Under the pieces are notes generated by a model. That model did no database searches, was not told the DNA's origin, and saw only the letters and a list, made by a program, of their open reading frames with translations. Made by a program: the position numbers and the translations under genes. From Cyanobacteria bacterium REEB67 (GTDB taxonomy: Bacteria; Cyanobacteriota; Vampirovibrionia; Obscuribacterales; Obscuribacteraceae), in the NCBI GenBank assembly GCA_018971775.1, contig JAGXAB010000059.1, forward strand, positions 1-40,573: DNA of 40,573 nucleotides, read 5' to 3'. Position 1 is the stretch's first letter; each line of letters opens with the position of its first letter. Below, in pieces: positions 33,511 to 40,573 of this stretch.

Positions 33511-34188
33511 ATGGCAAAAATCCTTTTAGTCGACGATGATGATAGTTTGCTTGCGATCGTGTCTGAATCTCTTGCAAAGGAAGGGCACAGCGTCGAGCGC
33601 TGCTATTCCAAGGGGGAAGCGACCGAGCTTCTGGCCGGTAGTTTCTTTGACGTGATTGTTTTGGACGTCGGTTTGCCGGATGGTAGCGGCTTTGATATCT
33701 GTAGCGATTACCGATCCGCGGGCGGCAGATCGCCTATTTTGATGTTGACCGGAAAATCGGAAGTACGAGATAAGGAGCAGGGTCTCGACCTCGGTGCCGA
33801 TGATTACCTGACCAAGCCCTTTAATTTGCGCGAGCTATCGGCGCGCCTGCGCGCTCTTCTGCGTCGGCCCCCGGCCGTTGCTCGACAGCTCGTCGAAATT
33901 GGCGCCATCACCATCGATGCCACCGAACGGCGCATTTTTAAAAATGGCGTCGAAATCCATTTGCAGCCCCTCGATTATTCATTGCTCGAATATTTCATCA
34001 AGCATCCGCACGAGGCCCTTTCGCAAGAGACTATCTTGCGCAGCGTCTGGAAGTCTTATACCGAAAGTGGCATCGAAGCTCTGCGCGCCTCTGTTAAACG
34101 TATTCGTAAAGAGATTGATTTGCCCGGTCAGGATTCGCTTATCGAGACCGTGCACAAGGTCGGTTATTGTTTCCGGCCCACTGTCTGA
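33511..34188 (+). CDS. OmpR-family DNA-binding response regulator
   Basis: A 225-residue regulator. The receiver domain (1-120) has the acidic pocket DDDD at 8-11, phospho-acceptor Asp52 (VIVLDVGLPDG), Thr80 and Lys102 (TKPF). The C-terminal winged helix (about 130-225) has the OmpR/PhoB pattern: IDATERRIFKNG, LQPLDYSLLEYFIKHP, ETILRSVWKS, RIRKEIDLPG, ETVHKVGYCF. It binds DNA when phosphorylated. It lies 14 bp after the TonB-like gene and 8 bp before the histidine kinase, so all three are probably co-transcribed. Regulation of the adjacent receptor is an inference from position. Confidence 0.93.
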   Translation: MAKILLVDDDDSLLAIVSESLAKEGHSVERCYSKGEATELLAGSFFDVIVLDVGLPDGSGFDICSDYRSAGGRSPILMLTGKSEVRDKEQGLDLGADDYLTKPFNLRELSARLRALLRRPPAVARQLVEIGAITIDATERRIFKNGVEIHLQPLDYSLLEYFIKHPHEALSQETILRSVWKSYTESGIEALRASVKRIRKEIDLPGQDSLIETVHKVGYCFRPTV

Positions 34189-34196
34189 TTTCTGGT

Positions 34197-35645
34197 ATGC
34201 GACTTTCCTTGATGCATAAAGGCTTCTTGCTGGTCGGCGTACCACTGTGCTTCGAGGTCGGCATATTTTCGCTTTTGCTCAACCAACAAAACGAAATGGC
34301 GCGCGAAACATCCCGCATCAACAATTCACGTATCATCAGCAATACGGTTAATCAAATCACTCGCCAGGCGCTCACTCTCGAAGACGTCTTTAAAACGCGC
34401 AGCAATCCCGTCGTCGCCGCCGCCGATATCCGCGCCGGTACTGAAAATCTAATCGTCCAGTTTAACAAGCTCGAGCTCCTTACCCGCGATGATGCGCGTC
34501 TGCACCAGGACGTGCTCAACAGTTTGCAGCTTCTTGACCAGGCCCAAAAAGACCTGACCGAGCTGAAGCGGGTCATCCTATCCGACACAAGTCAAAGTCC
34601 AATCGAGGCGGCGCGTCGTTTCGGCCCCAAATTTCATGACACCTTGCGCAATGTAGTCTCCACCGGTTTGCTCGAGCTCGCCTCGCGCAGCGCTCAAACA
34701 ATCGATACCGACCGCACCGAACAAATGCGCTCCCAGGCCGTTACTCTGCTCAAGGTGGCCGTCGCGCTCAGCGCTCTGATTGCTCTATTAAGCGCCTGGC
34801 TATTCACCAGGCACATGACGTCGAGGCTGAAATTGGTGGTGCGCAACGCCGACCGCCTCGGTGAACGGCAAGCGCTCCTGCCGGCACTCGGCGGCAACGA
34901 CGAAATCGCCGAACTCGATAGTGCCGTGCATCAAGCCGCCGAGCTGATCAATCACCTTGAGCAGACGCGCGAAGAAATCGTCGGCATGGTCGGCCACGAC
35001 ATCGCCAGTCCGCTCTCGACGATCAAGGTGACGAGTGAAGCGCTCGAGCTGCGTCTAGGTGGCGTCATCGACGAGCGCGGTCGTGAATTGCTCGCCGAAA
35101 TCGACGCCAACTGCGACCGCATTCTGCGCATCAGCCGCGATTTACTCGATATGCAACGCCTCGAATCCGGCATGCTCGCCATTGAAAAAGCTCCCACCGA
35201 CTTGAAAAACTGCCTGTCCTCCGCCGTCGCCTCGACCGCGGGCATGTGCCACAACCGCGCCGTGCAAATCGAAGTGGTGGCGCCATCGGTGCGCGCCGTC
35301 GTCGATGAAGGTCGCATCGAACAGGTGTTGACCAATTTACTCACGAACGCCATCAAACACTCGCCGCGTAACGGCACGGTACAGCTAACGATGACTGTCG
35401 ACGGCAAACGCAAGGAAGCGCGCATCAGCGTTTGCGACAGCGGCAGCGGTATTCCTGAGCATTTACAGGACGAAATTTTCGAGCGCTTCAAACAAGCCAG
35501 CAAGGAAGAACACAAACAAGGCACGGGCCTTGGACTGGCAATATCCAAGGCCCTTGTCGAGATGCATGGTGGACGCATCGGTGTGCAAAACATCAAGCCG
35601 AAGGGCAGCGAATTCTGGGTGGTCCTGCCGGTCAGCGCCAGTTAA
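34197..35645 (+). CDS. Sensor histidine kinase
   Basis: A 482-residue membrane kinase and partner of the preceding regulator. It has TM1 near the N-terminus (GFLLVGVPLCFEVGIFSLLL), a ~170-residue extracytoplasmic helical sensor region with AIRAGTENL-like helices, TM2 (VAVALSALIALLSAWLF) and a HAMP-like segment (RLKLVVRNADRLGERQ). The dimerisation domain has EEIVGMVGHDIASPLSTIK with acceptor His267. The ATPase domain has NLLTNAIKHSP (N box), CDSGSGIP (G1), FERFKQ and GTGLGLAISK (G2). The acceptor His is followed by Asp rather than the more common Glu. The start at 34197 is chosen to follow the regulator stop; an upstream start would overlap it. Confidence 0.93.
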   Translation: MRLSLMHKGFLLVGVPLCFEVGIFSLLLNQQNEMARETSRINNSRIISNTVNQITRQALTLEDVFKTRSNPVVAAADIRAGTENLIVQFNKLELLTRDDARLHQDVLNSLQLLDQAQKDLTELKRVILSDTSQSPIEAARRFGPKFHDTLRNVVSTGLLELASRSAQTIDTDRTEQMRSQAVTLLKVAVALSALIALLSAWLFTRHMTSRLKLVVRNADRLGERQALLPALGGNDEIAELDSAVHQAAELINHLEQTREEIVGMVGHDIASPLSTIKVTSEALELRLGGVIDERGRELLAEIDANCDRILRISRDLLDMQRLESGMLAIEKAPTDLKNCLSSAVASTAGMCHNRAVQIEVVAPSVRAVVDEGRIEQVLTNLLTNAIKHSPRNGTVQLTMTVDGKRKEARISVCDSGSGIPEHLQDEIFERFKQASKEEHKQGTGLGLAISKALVEMHGGRIGVQNIKPKGSEFWVVLPVSAS

Positions 35646-35769
35646 TGTCAGCTAGCGCCCGGCTTCATCGAGCTGATTTCGTGATTGGCCATGTTCGGCA
35701 CTCCAGGTAAAGGAAAAGGTTGGTTCGGTGCGTAAGGCAAGATTAGGACGGCGATGCGACTGAACTGTG

Positions 35770-36585
35770 CTACTGGCCCGGACGATATCGCGCCAAAAAC
35801 TGCGTGGTCACATCTACCGCCTGGCACCTCTGCGCATCGCCGGTGAAGCCATGATCGGCACCCTTAATCAATGCTTCGCTAAGCTGCGCATTGCGCAGGT
35901 GTTCGAGCCATTCTTGATGATTAGGTTGAAAAGGTACGATATCATCGGCGGTGCCTGAGATTACCAGGACCGGCCCACTGTATGAGGAGAGGCTGGCGGC
36001 AAGGTCGAGATGATCGAGCTCATAAAAGAGATGCGCGTTCAATCGGGAATCGCCGTTTGCCAGGTAACCCTGCGCCCAGAGCGCGTCATAATCGATAGGC
36101 TCGAAGGCGCGCTTGAGCTCGCGGCCGAGATTGAACGGACCTTCCCAGATCGTCAGAGTGCGGAACATTTCCGGCCGCGCCGATGCGCTCAGCGCTGCGA
36201 CCACGCCGCCGAAGCTGAAGCCGAGCAGGTGGCAGGTGGCCAGACCGCGCAACTCGGGCAGGGCGGTGACATATTCTATCGCCCAGAAAGTGTCTTCAAT
36301 TTGAGCCGATGGGTAAACATCCATGCTCGTGCCGTGGCTGTCGCCGCAGCCGCGGAAGTCGAAGCGCAGGACATGGTAGCCGTGATGAGCAAAGTGGGCG
36401 GCGGCCTTCTCGAACAATCCATAGGTTTCGTAACGCGTGCCCGAAAATCCGTGCAGCATCACGATCAGCTCTTTGCCCTCGCGGGCGTCATAGCGGTCGC
36501 GGTGGGGTGGAAAGTGCAAGGACGCGGTCAGATGGCCTTTTGGCGTTTGCAAGGCAAAATGTTCGCCAAAATTTGTGTTGTCCAT
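35770..36585 (-). CDS. Alpha/beta hydrolase (serine aminopeptidase S33 / esterase type)
   Basis: A 271-residue cytoplasmic hydrolase. It has the oxyanion motif MLHGFSGTRYET, a D-x-R-G-C-G-D-S-H-G segment, the nucleophile elbow LLGFSFGGVVAA (Ser near residue 123), the acid Asp in VISGTADDIVPF and the base His in GADHGFTGD. This is a complete catalytic triad. The overall layout resembles feruloyl-esterase and lysophospholipase-like S33 enzymes; the substrate is unknown. No signal peptide. It converges with the histidine kinase gene. A GGAG is very close to the ATG. Confidence 0.88.
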   Translation of the reverse strand: MDNTNFGEHFALQTPKGHLTASLHFPPHRDRYDAREGKELIVMLHGFSGTRYETYGLFEKAAAHFAHHGYHVLRFDFRGCGDSHGTSMDVYPSAQIEDTFWAIEYVTALPELRGLATCHLLGFSFGGVVAALSASARPEMFRTLTIWEGPFNLGRELKRAFEPIDYDALWAQGYLANGDSRLNAHLFYELDHLDLAASLSSYSGPVLVISGTADDIVPFQPNHQEWLEHLRNAQLSEALIKGADHGFTGDAQRCQAVDVTTQFLARYRPGQ

Positions 36586-37024
36586 TTCTCCGCACCGCTA
36601 TTGCTGGTTCCCTTGCCAGTCAGTTTAGCTTGCGCAGTCAAAGGACGGCTCTCCGGCGCGCTTCTGTAAAGAAAGGTCAATGGCGCCTATCGGGAAATGA
36701 CGCTGATTATAAAAGTCCTGAGGTGAAAATGCTTCGCGGCATCAAGCAAATCATTTTGCTCGTACGGACAATTCACGTACGGATGGTGGTACAAATGGTG
36801 GCACGGATGGTGGCGTAGTTTGGCGCATAGCTAAACTGCGCGAAAAGCCTCGTCAATCGGGTATTTTGGCCCTCTATCATTAAATGGTTGATAGTATTGA
36901 CAGAATGGGGAACTTCGCTCCCTCGAAGGCCCTCGTCATAGTTACTGTTCGTTAGATGCTTCGGCATTCTTTTCAAAAGTCTCGTGCAGACCCCATTTTC
37001 GCGAGCCATTGAGAGGTTTTAATT
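36586..37024. other. Intergenic region with a short GGATGGTGG repeat
   Basis: About 440 bp without a convincing gene. It includes three closely spaced ATGGTGG units at about 36778-36817 (plus strand). The right half is the upstream region of the small plus-strand gene at 37025. The minus-strand frame across it gives a repetitive tail and has no binding site. Confidence 0.4.
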
Positions 37025-37273
37025 ATGTTCGACAACAATCTTGGTGATAAGTTATTCCGCAACACCAATCAAAATCATGAAGCGCAACGCAGTAATACAA
37101 GCGAGCAAGATTTGAGCCGCGTGATCAAGTCGGCTGCGGCAGACAATTTTGACAATTACTTGCTTATGCTTGACCCGGCTAGTGCGCCTCTTGATGGCGA
37201 GACTCAAGTCGATAATTTTGACGGCAGTGATGGATCGATGATAGCGCCCGTGTCATACGTGCGTATTGAATAA
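37025..37273 (+). CDS. Small acidic protein of unknown function
   Basis: An 82-residue acidic, Asn/Asp-rich protein (MFDNNLGDKLFRNTNQN at the start, VDNFDGSDGSM near the end). GAGAGG lies about 9 nt before the ATG. No membrane segment or signal peptide. Its C-terminus is followed 31 bp later by the convergent HigA-like gene. I do not recognise it. Coding status rests on the ribosome binding site and low-complexity acidic composition. Confidence 0.5.
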   Translation: MFDNNLGDKLFRNTNQNHEAQRSNTSEQDLSRVIKSAAADNFDNYLLMLDPASAPLDGETQVDNFDGSDGSMIAPVSYVRIE

Positions 37274-37304
37274 TTATGCAGATCGTTTGCCTGAAATATA
37301 AGAT

Positions 37305-37562
37305 TTAAGACTTTAGGAAAAGTTCTGGAGAAACTTTAATGCGATTGGCTAGTTTTAAGACGATTGCCTTGCTCAGCCCTCGTTTGCCGCTCAGAAATTC
37401 GGAAATGGCAGACTGTGAAATCTGCAACTCGCGAGCAATTTCTGATTGGCCAAGATTGTTATCCTCCATCAGAGATGCAAGGGCTCGTTCTGGTGTCATT
37501 CGTGGTGCCGTAGGAAAAGTACTCTCCTCAAACTCACGAATCAGGCGACCTAATACAGTCAA
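37305..37562 (-). CDS. HigA-like helix-turn-helix antitoxin, N-terminus probably frameshifted
   Basis: An 85-residue XRE-family helix-turn-helix protein. After LGRLIREFEE comes TPERALASLMEDNNLGQSEIA, then the recognition part ISQSAISEFLSGKRGLSK and LANRIKVSPELFL, the arrangement of HigA antitoxins. In this frame the only start is TTG at 37562, without a binding site. Just upstream, ATGAGTAAGACGACTATT overlaps the stop of the preceding gene, as in normal higBA pairs. It would read MSKTTI but runs into TGA; one missing base would join it to the HigA frame. This suggests a 1-nt deletion, or a sequencing error. Confidence 0.7.
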   Translation of the reverse strand: MTVLGRLIREFEESTFPTAPRMTPERALASLMEDNNLGQSEIARELQISQSAISEFLSGKRGLSKAIVLKLANRIKVSPELFLKS

Positions 37563-37575
37563 ATAGTCGTCTTAC

Positions 37576-37860
37576 TCATAAATTCCATCCACTGTAGTCG
37601 GCATGAGTGCCGACTTTTGCGATTCTAAGAATATAATCTTTGTATACTATTTCGGCAAGGTAGGCTGCGAGGGATGCCAGGCCGAGTGGTGTAAAGAGAG
37701 AGTATTGATTGGTCTGAAGAAAGGACTTTTCGCTGCTGTCAAAGCGGTCAAAATCATTTTTACTTTCATCGATTTCATCCTGCCGGGTTGCAAGTACCAT
37801 ACCCGGACGGGGAATGTCGGAAACAGTTTGGTAACCGCGAGGTAAGCATGGTATGCGCAT
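37576..37860 (-). pseudogene. Possible remnant of a HigB-like toxin gene
   Basis: A 94-residue frame directly upstream of the HigA-like gene. Only its last ~22 residues (ILRIAKVGTHADYSGWNL) resemble HigB toxins, whose C-termini carry the GTHAxY signature. The expected upstream RelE-fold motifs are not visible in this or the neighbouring frames, and the first 70 residues look unrelated. The order toxin-then-antitoxin with an ATGA overlap fits higBA. I take it as a 3' fragment of a decayed toxin gene fused to other sequence; a novel short protein is the alternative. Confidence 0.4.
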
Positions 37861-38142
37861 CGCCTCTGGGTGGCTTTTTCAAGTTACTTTATTAAGTGAG
37901 CAAGTTGTGACCATTGCGTATAGGTGACCTTAAGCGCGAGGCTGAAACAATACCAGGTGCTTGCTTTTACCCACTATTATCGAGCCTTAGTCATTTTATT
38001 ACTTTTTCCACCGTTAACAAGAAGCCAATATGTAGCATGCTTCTGGTTGACAACTTTACCGGTTTTGCGAGACTATTTCGCTTCGCTCCGATAATTCAAT
38101 CGTGGAGCTAATTTTGAGGCATTTTCTGATCTAACGGCTTTT

Positions 38143-39330
38143 ATGACTATTTCAATTAACCTCTCCAGCGAGAAGGCGCATCGCCCGTCTCGTAGTATTG
38201 CGGCGCCTGAGCATCGCAAAAAAATATCATCTCGTATCGACGCGGTTTCAATTTTGCCGGCGGATCAGGAGGTGTCTACCAAATACGTCAACTTGAACGC
38301 AGACCCGGTCCATATGGCTTTTTTTGCCGGGACTCGCGACAATGCTAAATTTAACACGGCCGCTCTACCTGTTGATCTTCTGGTGCCGTGGCGCTGGCCC
38401 GATTGTGGCCACAGATTTTTGGAGAAATTCGAAAATCTTCGGGGTTATGGCTCTTGCCGGACCTGTAGGCGCCATGCGCAGAGGGTATATCTTCAGGAAA
38501 TGCTTTTGTCAGCCGAAGACTTTGTCGAAGTGCCGGGTGAACCAACTCTATCTCCGGCGAATCTTCTCGTTACTAGCAGGCGAACTGCCCTCTGGCGATG
38601 CTCGGCTGGGCACGAGTACCTTTGTATGATAAAAAGGCGCACTCAGCAAAATTTTGTTTGTCCCGTCTGTCGTGAGCAAACTGAGGAAAATTCTTTCTTC
38701 TTCGGTTTATATCCGCACTTGCTTCAATGCTGGGATGCCGTGAAAAATCTCAAGCCCGGTGCAGTGCGAGGCGAGAGTGCGCCGCTCTCGCCGGATCGGC
38801 TGGTCGCCGACGAGCGCAATAAATACTGGCTGCTCTGCATAGGGCACGGCCATAGCTATAAAGGTACTTTGGCTGGTCTGCTAAGTAATTCGCCCGTTTG
38901 TCCGCGCTGTTTGCCTGTGGCTAAGAATTTGGCAGAGATTGCGCCGTATCTGGTCGGCCAGTGGTGTCAACTGCGCAATGGCGACCAGACTCCTTGGAAT
39001 ACTAAGGCGGGCTCTAGTCTTAAGGTCTGGTGGCAATGTTTAACTCATCAAGGCCATCTCTGGGAAACGAGCGTATTTAAACGCGTCAGTCAGAATACAG
39101 GCTGCCCCTATTGTGCAAATCGTGCTGTCAGCACTACCAATTCGCTTGCGACTCTCTATCCTGAAATGGCCAGTCGCCTCAATATTGAGAAGAACGGTGC
39201 CAAATTGGCCTCGGATATATTGGCCTGCACGAAAAAAGCTCTGTGGTGGAACTGCAAATGCGGTTCGACTTACCAGCGCACCATTGAAAAAATGCTGTCG
39301 TTTGGTCCAGGCTGTCGCCCGGCTCGCTAG
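38143..39330 (+). CDS. Multi-zinc-ribbon protein (DUF4379-like repeats)
   Basis: A 395-residue protein made of about five treble-clef or zinc-ribbon units of ~60-70 residues. Each unit is a W-x-C-x-x-G-H-x-(W/Y/F) half followed ~16 residues later by C-P-x-C. The pairs are WPDCGHRF/CRTC, WRCSAGHEY/CPVC, LLCIGHGHSY/CPRC, WQCLTHQGHLW/CPYC and WNCKCGSTY/GCRPAR. Between units are segments like LATLYPEMASRLNIEKNGA, as in DUF4379 proteins. The fifth unit ends abruptly: its last CxxC is reduced to one Cys before a TAG. Known members bind nucleic acid or are fused to nucleases; no nuclease domain is visible here. Residues 1-60 are low-complexity. No clear binding site. Confidence 0.75.
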   Translation: MTISINLSSEKAHRPSRSIAAPEHRKKISSRIDAVSILPADQEVSTKYVNLNADPVHMAFFAGTRDNAKFNTAALPVDLLVPWRWPDCGHRFLEKFENLRGYGSCRTCRRHAQRVYLQEMLLSAEDFVEVPGEPTLSPANLLVTSRRTALWRCSAGHEYLCMIKRRTQQNFVCPVCREQTEENSFFFGLYPHLLQCWDAVKNLKPGAVRGESAPLSPDRLVADERNKYWLLCIGHGHSYKGTLAGLLSNSPVCPRCLPVAKNLAEIAPYLVGQWCQLRNGDQTPWNTKAGSSLKVWWQCLTHQGHLWETSVFKRVSQNTGCPYCANRAVSTTNSLATLYPEMASRLNIEKNGAKLASDILACTKKALWWNCKCGSTYQRTIEKMLSFGPGCRPAR

Positions 39331-39370
39331 CACGACTGCGCAAGATTCAGCCCGATTTGTAGCGCATGTA

Positions 39371-39389
39371 GCTTGATAACTCTCTTGGT
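39371..39389 (+). repeat. Direct repeat, left copy
   Basis: GCTTGATAACTCTCTTGGT; matches 39924-39942 at 18 of 19 positions in the same orientation, 553 bp away. It begins 40 bp after the stop of the zinc-ribbon gene. Confidence 0.75.
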
Positions 39390-39923
39390 GGCAGCTTGTT
39401 GTACATCTGTCGCTTGCTTTGTCGATCGCTTTGATTTTCTAGAATATCTTCGGTGGCACTATTGGCGGTGTTATCTTCGCGCGGCGTTCGCCGATCTCTA
39501 GCGCGGTATAGCGAGCGATAGGCGCGCTGGTCGGCCTGATTGGCTTGAAAACTCCCTCGGTTTTCCTTTCGGATCTGACGCTGAGTCGGAGAGATTTTCT
39601 GCAAAGTTTTTTGACGTTCAACGAATTGACGCTGGAATCGGTTCCGGCCGATTTGTTAGAAATAGGCCTACCTTTTTTCTGCCCAATTTACACGAGTCCT
39701 TCAAGAACCAGCCGCATCCACGCTCTTCAATGTTTATCCCAGCAAACCCCCAGGGCCTGGTATTCGTCCAGTCGGTAATAGCATGGGCGGGAGTATCGAG
39801 CGAAGAGAGTGGTTGGCACTGCGAGTGGTATCACCAGGTTGGATGAGAGCTTCGCGAGCGATCGGCGGTCCGGTATCCAGCTCCTCTTGGCAAATCCTTC
39901 GAAGCTTGGCTGTCGATGCGGTC

Positions 39924-39942
39924 GCTTGATAACTCTCGTGGT
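39924..39942 (+). repeat. Direct repeat, right copy
   Basis: GCTTGATAACTCTCGTGGT; matches the left copy except for one base. It ends 32 bp before the start of the membrane protein gene. Confidence 0.75.
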
Positions 39943-39974
39943 CGTGGACCGATCCAATCAATAGAGTAAAAACG

Positions 39975-40496
39975 ATGATCAAATTTTTGAACGTGCACTT
40001 TCGCAGCTTTCTTTCGCGCGCAAAATCTCAGGATGCTCCGCCGGATAGCAAGCCGACCGATTCCTTCGGTGAAAAGTTACTTCGTTATATACCGGGCGAC
40101 ATTGTTGCCGCCTGGGTGGCATTGACCGGCATCCTGGCTCAGGCTGCGGCCGATGTACCAGTTTGGCTAAGTTGGGCGGTGCTCGGTGCCTTGCTTGCGC
40201 TCACCCCCTTCTATGTCTGCTTCGTCAAGACAGACCCTCCCGGTATTACTGCGGCGAAGAGTTTCCACTGGGTCACGGCCTGTCTGGCTTTCGTATCGTG
40301 GTCATTTGCAATGGGCGGACCTTTTGCCACGCTCGCTTGGTACAAGCCGGTCTTCGGTTCAGTGCTGCTGGTGATTGTGACTCTCGTCATCCCCGTGCTC
40401 GAGCGTTTCTTTGTTAAAGGGCCAATTGCTCCCTCTGGTACGGCCGGCAGCGGCGGGACGAACAGTGGCGGTAGTGCCACTCCTCCGGCGCCCTGA
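39975..40496 (+). CDS. Integral membrane protein of unknown function
   Basis: A 173-residue protein with a basic N-terminus (MIKFLNVHFRSFLSRAK), an amphipathic LLRYIPGDIVAAWVALTGIL segment and three further membrane helices (WLSWAVLGALLALTPFYVCF, WVTACLAFVSWSFAMGGPFA, PVFGSVLLVIVTLVIPVL). It ends in a Gly/Ser/Thr/Pro tail. The (K/R)YIPxxxVAA motif and the W-x-F-A-x-G-G-P-F segment recur in a widespread family of small bacterial membrane proteins without assigned function, to my recollection. The start is the first ATG; upstream GAGTAAAA is a weak binding site. Confidence 0.75.
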   Translation: MIKFLNVHFRSFLSRAKSQDAPPDSKPTDSFGEKLLRYIPGDIVAAWVALTGILAQAAADVPVWLSWAVLGALLALTPFYVCFVKTDPPGITAAKSFHWVTACLAFVSWSFAMGGPFATLAWYKPVFGSVLLVIVTLVIPVLERFFVKGPIAPSGTAGSGGTNSGGSATPPAP

Positions 40497-40573
40497 AGAC
40501 GGCTTAACGGGGTTTTAAGCAGCCTCTCAACTGGTCGGCCGGGCTGGTCCAGAGTTGAATTTAGCCTGGTCGA

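Larger units (their letters stand above)
39331..39974. other. Gene-free stretch flanked by 19-bp direct repeats
   Basis: About 640 bp with several short open frames on both strands; none has a binding site or a recognised product. The longest is an 85-codon minus-strand frame rich in Arg and Gln that starts at a TTG. The stretch is bracketed by the direct repeats at 39371 and 39924. Confidence 0.4.

Noticed and set aside
39347..39604. 85-codon Arg/Gln-rich minus-strand frame
   Set aside because: It starts at TTG without a binding site, has no hydrophobic core and runs through one of the direct repeats.

Overview
The window looks like chromosomal DNA of a Gram-negative (diderm) environmental bacterium. 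It carries a TonB-dependent outer-membrane receptor, an LpxH-like phosphoesterase, secreted TPR proteins and a B12-dependent ribonucleotide reductase, on a background of roughly 50-55% GC. Many secreted TPR proteins, a DUF4388 protein and a giant Gly-rich exoprotein would suit a non-photosynthetic cyanobacterial relative (Vampirovibrionia/Obscuribacterales), but an acidobacterium-like host is also possible. The taxonomic call is a low-confidence inference. No rRNA, tRNA, CRISPR array or recognisable transposase was seen.

Layout. 1-5410: tail of a leucine-rich protein, then three minus-strand genes (LysM-like protein, membrane protein, nrdJ), the last two with clear terminators. 5411-6562: about 1.15 kb without a gene. 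6563-9869: two convergent secreted TPR proteins and a DUF1460 amidase-like enzyme. 9983-15955: a 1990-residue PGRS-like Gly-rich exoprotein, followed at 16170-16390 by the relic of a second copy that has lost nearly all its interior. 16544-17876: folP-folK. 18489-22405: plus-strand small genes, GC-rich, mostly separated by strong hairpins: three small proteins of unknown function, a degenerate Nudix-like protein, a LOG/SLOG-type Rossmann protein, an unknown protein and a DUF6932 nucleotidyltransferase-like protein. 22805-24415: DUF4388 plus degenerate GGDEF regulator. 24442-26956: mscL, and an LpxH-like phosphoesterase/GT4 glycosyltransferase operon. 27551-29747: a secreted protein and two tandem paralogues of an anchored unknown family. 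29934-35645: TonB-dependent receptor, divergent from a TonB-C-terminal-domain protein, an OmpR-type regulator and a histidine kinase. 35770-40496: an alpha/beta hydrolase, a small protein, a decayed HigBA-like module, a five-fold zinc-ribbon (DUF4379-like) protein and a membrane protein.

The most unusual feature is a dispersed palindromic element with three copies (centres at 19671.5, 22579.5 and 32795.5). All share an identical 28-bp self-complementary core but have different outer arms that are still self-complementary. Two copies bracket the GC-rich Nudix/LOG/unknown/nucleotidyltransferase cluster. The third lies inside the reading frame of the TonB-dependent receptor, ahead of its signal peptide. 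The bracketed cluster is the best candidate here for an undescribed system, perhaps built on a small nucleotide; that function is inference.
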